DNA of 41,101 bases from an uncultured Opitutia bacterium. Lineage in GTDB: Bacteria; Verrucomicrobiota; Verrucomicrobiia; Opitutales; Opitutaceae. Under the pieces are notes generated by a model, which made no database searches, was not told where the DNA came from, and saw only the letters and a list, made by a program, of their open reading frames with translations. Where the stretch lies: positions 1 through 41,101 of the forward strand of contig CALFZM010000196.1 of assembly GCA_937952235.1 (NCBI GenBank), read 5' to 3'. The translations under genes were made by a program, and so were the position numbers. Numbering within the stretch: position 1 is the stretch's first letter; each line of letters starts with the position of its first letter. This document shows positions 23,354 to 31,872 of the stretch, in pieces.

Positions 23354-24481
23354 ATGATCAAACGCACTCTGCTCACCACCTTCGTGGCGCTTGCCGTCCT
23401 CGCGGCGATCTTCGGGTATAAAATCTACACGCAGCGGCAGGCCGCGGCCGCCATGGCGGCGATGCGCCCGGCGCCCGCCGCCGTCACTTCGGCGGCGGCG
23501 CAGGCGGAAACCTGGCGGGAGACACTCACCGCGGTGGGCACGGTCGAAAGCTTCCAGGGCGTGACGCTGCGCAGCGAGATCGAGGGACGCATCGTGCGGA
23601 TCGCGTTCGAATCGGGCGCCGCGGTGAAGGCGGGCGACCTGCTCGTCGAACTGGAGGCTGACGTCGAGCTCGCGCAGCTCAAGAGCCTCGAGGCGGCCGC
23701 CAAGCTTGCGGCGGCCTCGCTCGACCGGGCGCGCGACCTCCGCCGCACGAACACCAACACGGAGGTCGACCTGGAGACGGCCGAGGCCGCACAGGCGCAG
23801 GCGCTCGCCGCGGTCGAGGGCGTGAAGGCGACGCTGACGCGCAAGCGCATCGTCGCGCCGTTCGCCGGCCGGCTCGGCATCCGGCAGGTCAACCTCGGCC
23901 AGTTTCTCAGCAAGGGAGACGCGCTCGTCACGCTCGAGGCCGTGCACCCCGCGTACGTCGACTTCGCCCTGCCGCAGCAGGACCTGCCGAAGCTGGCCGT
24001 CGGGCTCGAGGTGCAGGTGACGATCGACGCATTTCCCGACCGCGCGTTCTCCGGGAAGATCGAGGCCATCAACCCGCGCGTCTCGGAGGCGACGCGAAAC
24101 GTGCGCCTCCGCGCCGTCGTGCCCAATCCCGACGAGCTCCTCCGCCCCGGGCTCTTCGCCCGCGTCGCCGTCCAGCTGCCGGGCGAGACGCCCGTGCTGC
24201 AGCTCCCCGCCACCGCCATCGTCTACAGCCCGTATGGAAACTCCGTCTTCGTCATCGTGGAGCGGCCCGGGCCGGAGGGCGCCAGGCAACTCGTGGTCGA
24301 ACAACGCTTCGTGACCACGGGCGCGAAGCGCGGCGACCAGGTCGCGATCCTCAAGGGCCTGCAGGCGGGCGACCAGGTCGTGACGGCGGGCCAGATGCGC
24401 CTGCGGAATGGCGCGCCCGTGCGCGTCGACAACACCGTGGTGCCCGCCCGGAGCGCCACGCCCAAGCCGGCGCAGACCTGA
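23354..24481 (+). CDS. RND efflux periplasmic adaptor (membrane fusion protein)
   Basis: A 375-residue adaptor of the HlyD/AcrA type that links an inner-membrane RND pump to an outer-membrane channel. The N-terminal anchor helix is MIKRTLLTTFVALAVLAAIF. The lipoyl-like half-motifs are TAVGTVESFQGVTLRSEIEG (about 57-76) and VRIAFESGAAVKAGDLLVEL, with the matching RKRIVAPFAGRLGIRQVNLG (about 163-182). Between them is a short alpha-hairpin (about 100-160). The barrel domain includes VDFALPQQDLPKL and INPRVSEATRNVRLRA, and the membrane-proximal domain ends near ILKGLQAGDQVVTAGQMRLR. The short hairpin fits MexC/AcrA-like adaptors of HAE1 pumps. The pump gene starts 8 bases later, so the two form an operon. 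The leader CTCGCTCCTCCCTCTTC before the ATG lacks a Shine-Dalgarno. No TolC-like gene or regulator is adjacent. Confidence 0.93.
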   Translation: MIKRTLLTTFVALAVLAAIFGYKIYTQRQAAAAMAAMRPAPAAVTSAAAQAETWRETLTAVGTVESFQGVTLRSEIEGRIVRIAFESGAAVKAGDLLVELEADVELAQLKSLEAAAKLAAASLDRARDLRRTNTNTEVDLETAEAAQAQALAAVEGVKATLTRKRIVAPFAGRLGIRQVNLGQFLSKGDALVTLEAVHPAYVDFALPQQDLPKLAVGLEVQVTIDAFPDRAFSGKIEAINPRVSEATRNVRLRAVVPNPDELLRPGLFARVAVQLPGETPVLQLPATAIVYSPYGNSVFVIVERPGPEGARQLVVEQRFVTTGAKRGDQVAILKGLQAGDQVVTAGQMRLRNGAPVRVDNTVVPARSATPKPAQT

Positions 24482-24489
24482 CGCACGCC

Positions 24490-27400
24490 ATGAACTTCAC
24501 GGAAATCTTCATCCGTCGCCCCGTGCTCGCGACGGTGGTCAACCTCTTCCTGCTCATCGCCGGCTGGCAGGCGATCCAGGCACTCACGGTCCGGCAGTAT
24601 CCGCGGACCGACAACGCCGTCGTCACCGTCAGCGTCGCGTACCCCGGCGCCAACGCCGACCTGGTGCGCGGCTTCGTCACCACGCCCCTCGAGCGGGAAA
24701 TCGCCTCGGCCGACGGCATCGATTACGTCGAGTCCACCAGCCGCCAGGGCGTCGCTATCATCACCGCGCGGCTCCGGCTCAACTTCGATCCCAACGCCGC
24801 GCTGACCCAGATCACCTCGAAGGTGAACAAGGTGCGCGGCGACCTGCCGGCGGGCGCGGAGGACCCGGTGTTCGATGTCGCGGTCGGCGAGACCACCGCC
24901 TCGGCGTACATCGGCTTCTACAGCGAGAGCCTCGAGGCCAACCAGATCACCGACTACCTCGTGCGCGTCGTGCAGCCGAAGCTCACGACCGTCCAGGGCG
25001 TGCAGAAGGCGGACGTGCTCGGCGCGCGCACGTTCTCGATGCGCATCTGGCTGCATCCGGAACGGATGGCGGCGCTCGGCCTCGGCGCGGCCGAGGTGCG
25101 GGCGGCCCTCGGCACCCAGAGCGTCCTTTCCGCGGTGGGCCAGACCAAGGGTTCGATGCTCACGGTCTATCTCACGGCGGAGACCGATTTGCGCTCCGTG
25201 GAGGAGTTCCGCGACATCATCGTGCGGGAGCGCGACGATGAACTCGTGCGGCTGCGCGACATCGCTGACGTGGTGCTCGGCGCCGAGGACTACAACACGT
25301 CGGTGAAGTTTTCCGGCAAGAACGGCGTCTTCATCGGCATCTTCGCCCTGCCGACCGCCAACGCGATCGACGTCATGGAGCGCGTGCGCGACGTCATGCC
25401 GGAGATCCAGTCGCAGCTCCCGGTCGGCATGGAGGGCCGCGTGGTCGCGGACCTCACCGAGTTCATCACCGATTCCATCCGCGAGGTGATGAAGACGCTG
25501 ATCGAGGCGATGCTCATCGTCGTCGTGGTGATCTATCTCTTCCTCGGCTCGTTCCGCTCGGTGTTCATCCCGATCGTGGCGATCCCGCTGTCGATCGTCG
25601 GCGGCTGCGCGATCATGCTCGCCTTCGGTTTCAGCATCAACCTGCTGACGCTGCTTGCGATGGTGCTCGCGATCGGCCTGGTCGTCGACGACGCCATCGT
25701 GGTCGTGGAGAACATCCACCGGCACATCGAGGAGGGGCTGGCGCCGTTCGAGGCCGCCATCAAGGGGGCGCACGAGCTCGTCGGGCCCGTCATCGCGATG
25801 ACGATCACGCTCGCGGCCGTGTACGCGCCGATCGGCTTCCAGACCGGGCTCACCGGCGCGCTGTTTCGCGAGTTCGCGTTCACGCTCGCCGGCGCCGTGG
25901 TGGTGTCGGGCTTCGTCGCGCTGACGCTCACGCCGATGATGTCGTCGCGCATCCTGCGCCACAATCCCAACCGGCGCGGGCTCGAGGCGTGGCTCGACCG
26001 CAACTTCACCCGCCTGCAGGGCTTCTACGAGCGGCGGCTGCACGGCGTGCTCGAGACGCGTCCGGCCGCGGTGATCGTGGCGGTGCTCGTGCTGGCGGCG
26101 ATCGTGCCGTTCTTCCTGATGTCGAAGGGCGAGCTGGCGCCGTCGGAGGACGACGGCATCATCTTCATGCAGGTGCAGGCGGCGCCCAACGCGACGATCG
26201 AGCAGACCGAGATGTTTGCCGACCAGGTGTCCGAGGTGATCCGGAAAAGCTACCCGGCCGAGACGGCCGAGATCTTCCAGTTGAGCGGCTTCGGCGGCAC
26301 CCCCAATGCGGCCTTCATCGGCTGGCGGCTGAAACCGTGGAGCCAGCGCGAACGCACGGCCGGCGAGCTGCTCGGCGAGGTGCAACGCAAGGTGGCCGCG
26401 GTGGCCGGCGTGAACACGGCGGCGTTCCAGCGGCCCGCGCTCCCCGGCTCGACCGGCGGCCTGCCGGTGCAGTTCGTGATCGGCTCGACCGAGTCCCCCG
26501 AGCGCGTGGCGGAGGTCGCGAACGGATTGTTGCAGCGGGCCCTGGCGAGCGGGCTCTTTCTGTTCGGTGACACCAATCTGAAGTTCGACCAGCCGCAGGT
26601 GGACCTGGAAATCGACCGCGAGAAAGCGGCGGCGCTGGGCGTCAACATGCAGCAGATCAGCGCCGACCTCGGCTCCATGCTGGGCGGGGGCTACGTGAGC
26701 CGCTTCGCGATCGAGGGGCGCGCCTACAAGGTGATCCCGCAGGTCACGCGCGTCGCGCGCCTCAATCCCGACCAGTTGCGCGGGTACTACGTTTCCACCG
26801 GCAAGGGCGGGCTCGTGCAGCTTGCGACGTTCGCCACGCTGCGGGAGTCGACCCAGCCGCGGGAGTTGAAGCGCTTCCAGCAGCTCAATGCGGCCACCCT
26901 CTCGTTTTTGCCGGCCGCCGGGGTGTCGCAGGGCCAGGCCCTGGAGTTTCTCCAGGCGGAGGCGCGGTCGTTCCCGCAGGGGTTCACCGTCGACTACGCC
27001 GGCACCGCGCGGCAGTACGTGCAGGAGGGCAGCTCGCTGCTCGCGACGTTCGTGCTCGCCGTCGTCGTGATCTTCCTCGTGCTCGCGGCGCAGTACGAAA
27101 GTTTCCGCGATCCGCTCATCATCCTCATGTCGGTGCCGCTCTCGATTGCCGGCGCGATGGTGTTTCTCTTTTTCGGCTTCGCCACGCTCAACATCTATAC
27201 GCAGGTGGGCCTCATCACGCTGGTTGGCCTGATCACGAAACACGGCATCCTGATCGTGGAGTTCGCCAACAAGCTCCAGGAGGAGCAGGGGATGTCGGTG
27301 CGGGAGGCGGTGCAGCATGCGGCGGGCGTGCGGCTGCGGCCGATCCTGATGACGACGGCCGCGATGGTGCTGGGCGTGCTGCCGCTCGTGCTGGCGAGCG

Positions 27401-27579
27401 GAGCCGGTGCGGCGAGCCGGTTCTCGATCGGGCTCGTCATCATGACCGGGATGTCCATCGGCACGCTGTTTACGCTCTTCATCGTGCCCACGTTCTACAC
27501 CTTCATCGCCCGCGACCGCCGACCGGTGGCGGCGCGGCCGGCGGCGGCGCCGGAGCCCGCGGTCGTCCACTCCTCCTAG
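24490..27579 (+). CDS. RND (HAE1-type) efflux pump
   Basis: A 1029-residue proton-driven inner-membrane pump, normal HAE1 length. It opens with FTEIFIRRPVLATVVNLFLL (first helix, the typical start). The porter-domain segments RQYPRTDNAVVTVSVAYPGA and SSTSRQG-like ESTSRQGVAIITARL follow. Helix 4 carries the proton-relay motif LAIGLVVDDAIVVVENIHRH (two Asp, about residues 394-413), and the second half has LITLVGLITKHGILIVEFAN with the partner Lys. RND symmetry (two 6-helix halves, each with a large periplasmic loop) is complete, with no frameshift. Drug or solute range cannot be read from the sequence. The gene begins 8 bases after the adaptor, and a hairpin at 27584-27603 follows the stop. The outer-membrane channel must be encoded elsewhere. 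Confidence 0.94.
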   Translation: MNFTEIFIRRPVLATVVNLFLLIAGWQAIQALTVRQYPRTDNAVVTVSVAYPGANADLVRGFVTTPLEREIASADGIDYVESTSRQGVAIITARLRLNFDPNAALTQITSKVNKVRGDLPAGAEDPVFDVAVGETTASAYIGFYSESLEANQITDYLVRVVQPKLTTVQGVQKADVLGARTFSMRIWLHPERMAALGLGAAEVRAALGTQSVLSAVGQTKGSMLTVYLTAETDLRSVEEFRDIIVRERDDELVRLRDIADVVLGAEDYNTSVKFSGKNGVFIGIFALPTANAIDVMERVRDVMPEIQSQLPVGMEGRVVADLTEFITDSIREVMKTLIEAMLIVVVVIYLFLGSFRSVFIPIVAIPLSIVGGCAIMLAFGFSINLLTLLAMVLAIGLVVDDAIVVVENIHRHIEEGLAPFEAAIKGAHELVGPVIAMTITLAAVYAPIGFQTGLTGALFREFAFTLAGAVVVSGFVALTLTPMMSSRILRHNPNRRGLEAWLDRNFTRLQGFYERRLHGVLETRPAAVIVAVLVLAAIVPFFLMSKGELAPSEDDGIIFMQVQAAPNATIEQTEMFADQVSEVIRKSYPAETAEIFQLSGFGGTPNAAFIGWRLKPWSQRERTAGELLGEVQRKVAAVAGVNTAAFQRPALPGSTGGLPVQFVIGSTESPERVAEVANGLLQRALASGLFLFGDTNLKFDQPQVDLEIDREKAAALGVNMQQISADLGSMLGGGYVSRFAIEGRAYKVIPQVTRVARLNPDQLRGYYVSTGKGGLVQLATFATLRESTQPRELKRFQQLNAATLSFLPAAGVSQGQALEFLQAEARSFPQGFTVDYAGTARQYVQEGSSLLATFVLAVVVIFLVLAAQYESFRDPLIILMSVPLSIAGAMVFLFFGFATLNIYTQVGLITLVGLITKHGILIVEFANKLQEEQGMSVREAVQHAAGVRLRPILMTTAAMVLGVLPLVLASGAGAASRFSIGLVIMTGMSIGTLFTLFIVPTFYTFIARDRRPVAARPAAAPEPAVVHSS

Positions 27580-27583
27580 AGCA

Positions 27584-27603
27584 CATCCGCTGCGCGGCGG
27601 ATG
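27584..27603 (+). terminator. Hairpin after the RND operon
   Basis: Perfect inverted arms CATCCGC and GCGGATG with loop TGCGCG, starting 5 bases past the pump stop. There is no T-run, so termination by this hairpin alone is uncertain; it may instead protect the 3' end. Confidence 0.4.
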
Positions 27604-27613
27604 CACCCTGCGA

Positions 27614-27650
27614 TGGCCGGGTGGAGCGGCGTGTCCCACTCCGCTGCCTT
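27614..27650 (+). repeat. Dispersed hairpin repeat, weaker copy C
   Basis: Begins GGGTGGAG, with arms AGCGGCGTG (27625-27633) and CACTCCGCT (27637-27645) around TCC, then GCC. The leading GGTGGAG, the TGTCC and the CGCTGC match copy B; about 23 of 28 bases agree with one gap, by eye. The tail seen in copies A and B is absent. One internal stem pair (C opposite T) is broken. Confidence 0.35.
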
Positions 27651-27915
27651 CCGCCGCGGCAGTCGCCGCGCCTTGCAGAAATGGCGCTTCACCGGCGCGC
27701 GATTTCGATCCACTGGGTTCGGAGGCATGCCGGTGCGGGACTCGCAGGTGGTTCAGCCCGTGCGCGGTTGTCCGGATGGTTCGACGGACCCCGGTGCGCT
27801 GTCGGCTCGCCCCTTCGTACCGGCCATAGCCGCCCGGGCTCCGCGCTCGATTTCGTTGACCGCCCGGAGGCGGGTTTACAAGGGGCAGGACGGGGACCGG
27901 CCGGAGAGCCTTGAA

Positions 27916-28695
27916 ATGCCTGACGGGATGGTGTGCGCTTCCGGGATGAACCTGATGCGGCTGATGGTGGCGTGGGTGGCAATCGCGGGCGGCGCCGGCG
28001 CGCTGACCGCCCGGGCGGACGAGGCGGCCTTGCGCAAGGTGCTGGCGCAGGCGGGAGAACTTTCCGGCAAGGTGGTCGAGACCATGAACGCCGCGACCTA
28101 TACCTACGTCCGGCTCGACACCGGTTCGAAGCAGGTGTGGGCAGCGGCGCCGCAGTTCACCGTGAAGGTCGGCGACACCGTGGCGCTGGGCGGCTCGATG
28201 CCGATGACGAATTACCACAGTCGCACGCTGAACCGGACGTTCGATGTGATCTATTTCAGCGGGCAGGTCGCGGTGAACGGGAAGCCGGCCGTCACGGCGG
28301 ATGTGCCGGCAGGCGCACCCGCCGCCAACCTGCCCGCCGGCCATCCGACCGTGGCCAAGGGGCCGGCCGCGATGGATCTCAGCGGGATCAAGAAGGCCGA
28401 GGGCGGCCAGACCGTGGCGGAGGTCATCACCGGCAAGGCGAAGTTTGCCGGGAAACCGATCGCGGTGCGGGCGCGGGTGGTGAAGTTCAACGGCGGAATT
28501 CTTGGCAAGAACTGGCTCCACATCCGCGACGGCTCCGGCGGCGAAGGCACCAACGATCTCACCGTGACGACGTCCGCGGTCGCCAAGGTCGGCGACCTCG
28601 TGCTCGTGACGGGCGTCCTCTCCGTCGACCGCGATTTTGGCAGCGGCTACAAGTACGGCCTGATCGTGGAGGACGCCAAGGTCGTCGGGCAGTGA
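27916..28695 (+). CDS. NrfJ-like / OB-fold secreted protein
   Basis: A 259-residue secreted protein with two related parts. From the ATG at 27916 (GGAGAG seven bases upstream; ATG 27946 is the main alternative) a signal region ends near residue 34 (GALTARADE). The first part (about 48-100) carries GKVVETMNAATYTYVRLDTG, then KQVWAAAPQF, KVGDTV and MPMTNYHSRTLNRTFDVIYF, which matches the NrfJ-type small periplasmic proteins linked to nitrite-reductase clusters. The second part (about 165-259) reads as an OB-fold-like domain: GKPIAVRARVVKFNGGILGK, NWLHIRDGSG and LVLVTGVLSVDRDFGSGYKY. No nitrite reductase or haem-maturation gene is near, so NrfJ is a family label only. The gene converges with the DUF1553 gene, with 16 bases between stops. 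Confidence 0.75.
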   Translation: MPDGMVCASGMNLMRLMVAWVAIAGGAGALTARADEAALRKVLAQAGELSGKVVETMNAATYTYVRLDTGSKQVWAAAPQFTVKVGDTVALGGSMPMTNYHSRTLNRTFDVIYFSGQVAVNGKPAVTADVPAGAPAANLPAGHPTVAKGPAAMDLSGIKKAEGGQTVAEVITGKAKFAGKPIAVRARVVKFNGGILGKNWLHIRDGSGGEGTNDLTVTTSAVAKVGDLVLVTGVLSVDRDFGSGYKYGLIVEDAKVVGQ

Positions 28696-28711
28696 TGACG
28701 GCCGGAGCGGC

Positions 28712-31700
28712 TCAGCGCCGCGTGATCGTCTCGTCGAGACAGAGCACGGCGTGGGCCGTCACGGCCCACGCAGCCAGCTCCACCCGTTCCAGGGTGCGCC
28801 CCGCCGCGGCCTCGCCGCTGGCGACATAGCGGGCGGCCTCGCCGGGAGCGGCACGAAAACGGGCGCGCTGCTGCGCGAGCAGCGTCAGCAGGGTGTCCGT
28901 CTCGGCGGGCTCGGGCTCGCGGGCGGTGGCGCGACGGAAGGCCGCGCGCATGCGGGTACGGTCATCGCCGGGTCCCGCCAGGACTTGAGCCGCGAGGGCG
29001 CGGCCGGCTTCGACGAAGGTGACGTCGTTGAGCAGGGTGAGTGCCTGCAGCGGGGTGTTCGTGCGCGGCCGGCTGACGGTGCAGGTCTCGCGGGTCGGGC
29101 TGTCGAAGGTGAGAAGCGCCGGCGGTGGCGATTGCCGTTTCCAGAAGGTGTAGAGGCTGCGGCGCCAGATGTCCTCTCCCTTGTCCTGCTGGTACGAGAC
29201 CTCGCCGTCGTATGACACCGCCTCCCACAGTCCGTCCGGCTGGTAGGGACGGACACTCGGGCCGCCGAGCCGGGTGACGAGCAGGCCGGCGGTGGCGAGC
29301 GCCTGGTCGCGGATGATCTCAGCGGGCAGCCGGAAGCGGGCGCCGCGGGCCAGTCGACGGTTCTCCGGATCCTGCGCCAGCAATTCCGGCGTAGGCACAG
29401 AGGACTGCCGGTAGGTGGCGCTGGTGACGATCAGTTCGAGCAACGCTTTCGTGTCCCAGCCTGAGTCCATGTAGCGCACCGCCAGCCAGTCGAGCAGTTC
29501 GGGATGCGTGGGGTGCTCGCCCTGAGCGCCGAAATCGTTGGCCGTGCGCACCAGGCCCTCTCCGAATGCGAGCGCCCAGAGCCGGTTGACCGCGACGCGG
29601 GCGGTGAGCGGATTCTCGCGCGCGACCAGCCAGCGCGCCAGCCCGAGCCGGTTGCGCGGTGCGGCGACGGGCAGCGGCGGCAGTACCGCCGGGACGTCGG
29701 TGGAGACGCGTTCGCCCGGATCGTCGTACTTGCCGCGTTTCAGCAGGAACGTGTCGCGCGGTTCCGGCCGGTCCTGCATCACGAGCGTCTTGGGCAACCG
29801 CGCGCGAAAGGCCGTCTCGGCGGCGCGCGCGGCCTGGACGTCGGTCCGCACGACCCGGGCCGCGGCATCGCCGTGGCGCGCGAGATAGTAGTCGAGCAGG
29901 TACTGCCGCTCGCGCGCGGTGCGCCCGGCCGCCGGCCGGGCCAGCGGGCCGCGCAGGCGGTCGCTCCAGTACCACGCCGCCGCCGCGGAATCATCCACGG
30001 CGTGCGCCCGCAGGCGCAGTTCATCGAGGCGGCCGTAAAAGCCGAGCCCGCTGTCGCGGCGTCCGAGCAGGAGCGGGGTTGCGGTGTCGGTGGGACCGTC
30101 CAGCCGGTCGCGGACGACGTTGACCGCCACCGGACGGCCGTCGAGGTAGACGCGAAAACCTTCGGCGCGGCTCGAACCGTCGTAGCTGACGACGACCTGC
30201 TGCCAGTCGCCGGTGGCCGGCCGCTGCGGATCGCGCGTGACGAGCTCGATCGCGCTCACGCCCCAGCGGCTGACCAGGTTGATCTGGAAGCGGCCCTTTT
30301 GCCACACGATCTCGAAGCCCCGGCGGCGGCCCGCGGGCTCGATCCGCGCGAGCACGCCGCCGAGCGAACCGGTGGGCTGGAGCCAGAGTCCGACGCTCCA
30401 CGGCCGGTCCGCGGCGAACTCCGGCGCCCCCGGGACTTCCAAGTGCTGCATCCCGTCGAACACCGCGGCGCGCCCGAGCAGGCCGTCGTCGGCGAAGGCC
30501 ACGCTGCCGCGCTCCTCGATGCCGGCCGTATCCGGTTCGAACGCGGCGTGCAGCGCGAGGCCGCCTGCGGCCGGGGCGAGTTCCGCGGGAGCGGCCTGCT
30601 CCCACGCCGCCAGCGCGTCGTGCAGACGGGCCGCGGTGTCGGCGAGGGCGGTTTCGGCGCGGCGCCGCGCCGCGGCCAGTTGATCCAGCTCGGCCCGCTG
30701 CGCCGGGGTGGCGACGTCCATCTCCGGCGGCGGATTGTCCTGCGTCACCAGCCCCTTCTCCGGCGACTGATTGAAAAACGCGTAGAGCTGGTAGAAGTCC
30801 TTTTGACTGATCGGATCGTACTTGTGGTCGTGGCAGCGCGCGCAGCCGACCGTCAATCCCAGCCACACGGTGGCGACGGTCTCGGTCCGCTCGGCCACGT
30901 ACTCGACGCGAAACTCCTCGTCGATCGCGCCACTCTCATTGTTGACCATGCTGTTCCGGTTGAAGCCCGTGGCGATGCGCTGCTCCGGAGTGGGCGCAGG
31001 GAGCAGGTCGCCGGCGAGCTGCTCGACGGTGAACTGGTCGAACGGCTGGTTGCGGTTGAAGGCCTGCACGACCCAGTCGCGCCAGGGCCAGATCTGACGG
31101 GTGGCATCGCCGAAGTATCCATTGGTGTCCGCGTAACGCGCGAGGTCGAGCCAGTCGAGCGCGAGGCGTTCGCCGAAGTGGGGCGAGTCCAGCAGCCGGC
31201 GAACGACCCGGGCGTAGGCCTCGGGGCCTGGATCCGCCAGGAAGGCCTCGCGCTCGGCCGGCGTCGGCGGGAGGCCGGTGAGGTCGAGCGAGACGCGGCG
31301 CAGCAGCTCGTGCGGCGCGGCCTCGGGCGCGGGCTTCCACCCGTCGCGCTCGAGCGAGGCGAGGACGAAGCGGTCGATCGGATTCCGCGGCCAGCCGGAG
31401 CGGGCGACGACGGGCGGCGCCGCGGCGCGCGGGGGAACGAACGACCAGTGTTGATCATAACGCGCCCCCGCGGCGACCCAGCGGCGCAGGACGGCGACCT
31501 GATCCGCCGTGAGCGGCTTGTTGACGTGCGGCGGGGGCATCTGCTCCTCGGGGTCGACCGAGGCGATGCGCTTGAACGCCTCGCTCTGTTCGACTTCTCC
31601 CGGCACGAACGCGAAGCCGCCGTCGGGCTCCGGCACGTCGAACCTCAGCCCGGCTTCGCGCGTGCCGGCGTCGGGGCCGTGGCAGAGGAAGCAGTGATTG

Positions 31701-31843
31701 GAAAGAATCGGCCTGACGTCGCGATTGAAGTCCGGTGCCGGCTCTGCGCCGGTCAACCGCCCGAGGAGGAGACAGGCGACGAGGGAGCCGGGCACCCGCG
31801 TCCGGGCCGCAAAGGGATTCGAGCGAGTCCGCGCGTCCGCCAT
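28712..31843 (-). CDS. DUF1549/DUF1553 'planctomycete cytochrome' protein with LamG domain
   Basis: A 1043-residue secreted PVC protein. A signal peptide covers about residues 1-33 (SLVACLLLGRLTGA). The PSCyt1 haem domain (about 36-115) has RPILSNHCFLCHGPDAG with CxxCH and EEQMPPPHVNKPLT. The PSCyt2/DUF1549 domain (about 145-360) includes PIDRFVLASLERDGWKPAPE, LRRVSLDLTGLPPTPAEREA, DWLDLARYADTNGYFGD, and GCARCHDHKYDPISQKDFYQ, a second CxxCH. A LamG/concanavalin-like domain (about 430-640) interrupts the run (LEVPGAPEFAADRPWSVGLW; GFYGRLDELRLRAHAVDDSA). The PSD1/DUF1553 domain (about 700-1030) has NRLGLARWLVARENPLTARV and FDSPTRETCTVSRPRTNTPL. Role unknown; these pair with DUF1501 proteins, here 29 bases upstream. 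It is the last gene of the minus-strand cluster. Confidence 0.92.
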   Translation of the reverse strand: MADARTRSNPFAARTRVPGSLVACLLLGRLTGAEPAPDFNRDVRPILSNHCFLCHGPDAGTREAGLRFDVPEPDGGFAFVPGEVEQSEAFKRIASVDPEEQMPPPHVNKPLTADQVAVLRRWVAAGARYDQHWSFVPPRAAAPPVVARSGWPRNPIDRFVLASLERDGWKPAPEAAPHELLRRVSLDLTGLPPTPAEREAFLADPGPEAYARVVRRLLDSPHFGERLALDWLDLARYADTNGYFGDATRQIWPWRDWVVQAFNRNQPFDQFTVEQLAGDLLPAPTPEQRIATGFNRNSMVNNESGAIDEEFRVEYVAERTETVATVWLGLTVGCARCHDHKYDPISQKDFYQLYAFFNQSPEKGLVTQDNPPPEMDVATPAQRAELDQLAAARRRAETALADTAARLHDALAAWEQAAPAELAPAAGGLALHAAFEPDTAGIEERGSVAFADDGLLGRAAVFDGMQHLEVPGAPEFAADRPWSVGLWLQPTGSLGGVLARIEPAGRRRGFEIVWQKGRFQINLVSRWGVSAIELVTRDPQRPATGDWQQVVVSYDGSSRAEGFRVYLDGRPVAVNVVRDRLDGPTDTATPLLLGRRDSGLGFYGRLDELRLRAHAVDDSAAAAWYWSDRLRGPLARPAAGRTARERQYLLDYYLARHGDAAARVVRTDVQAARAAETAFRARLPKTLVMQDRPEPRDTFLLKRGKYDDPGERVSTDVPAVLPPLPVAAPRNRLGLARWLVARENPLTARVAVNRLWALAFGEGLVRTANDFGAQGEHPTHPELLDWLAVRYMDSGWDTKALLELIVTSATYRQSSVPTPELLAQDPENRRLARGARFRLPAEIIRDQALATAGLLVTRLGGPSVRPYQPDGLWEAVSYDGEVSYQQDKGEDIWRRSLYTFWKRQSPPPALLTFDSPTRETCTVSRPRTNTPLQALTLLNDVTFVEAGRALAAQVLAGPGDDRTRMRAAFRRATAREPEPAETDTLLTLLAQQRARFRAAPGEAARYVASGEAAAGRTLERVELAAWAVTAHAVLCLDETITRR

Positions 31844-31872
31844 GGGAGTTGTCCGGTTCGGTGGGCGCCGCC

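Larger units (their letters stand above)
27580..27915. other. 336-base gap with hairpins and a weak third repeat copy
   Basis: Contains a perfect 7-bp hairpin CATCCGC/GCGGATG (27584-27603) five bases after the pump stop, repeat copy C (27614-27650), and a small GC hairpin CCGCC/GGCGG (27860-27873). I see no gene: frames here are extensions of the downstream gene without a signal peptide or domain. Confidence 0.5.

Noticed and set aside
23083..23421. 112-codon plus-strand frame running into the efflux adaptor start
   Set aside because: Overlaps the adaptor in another frame, spans a hairpin and has no domain or start signal.
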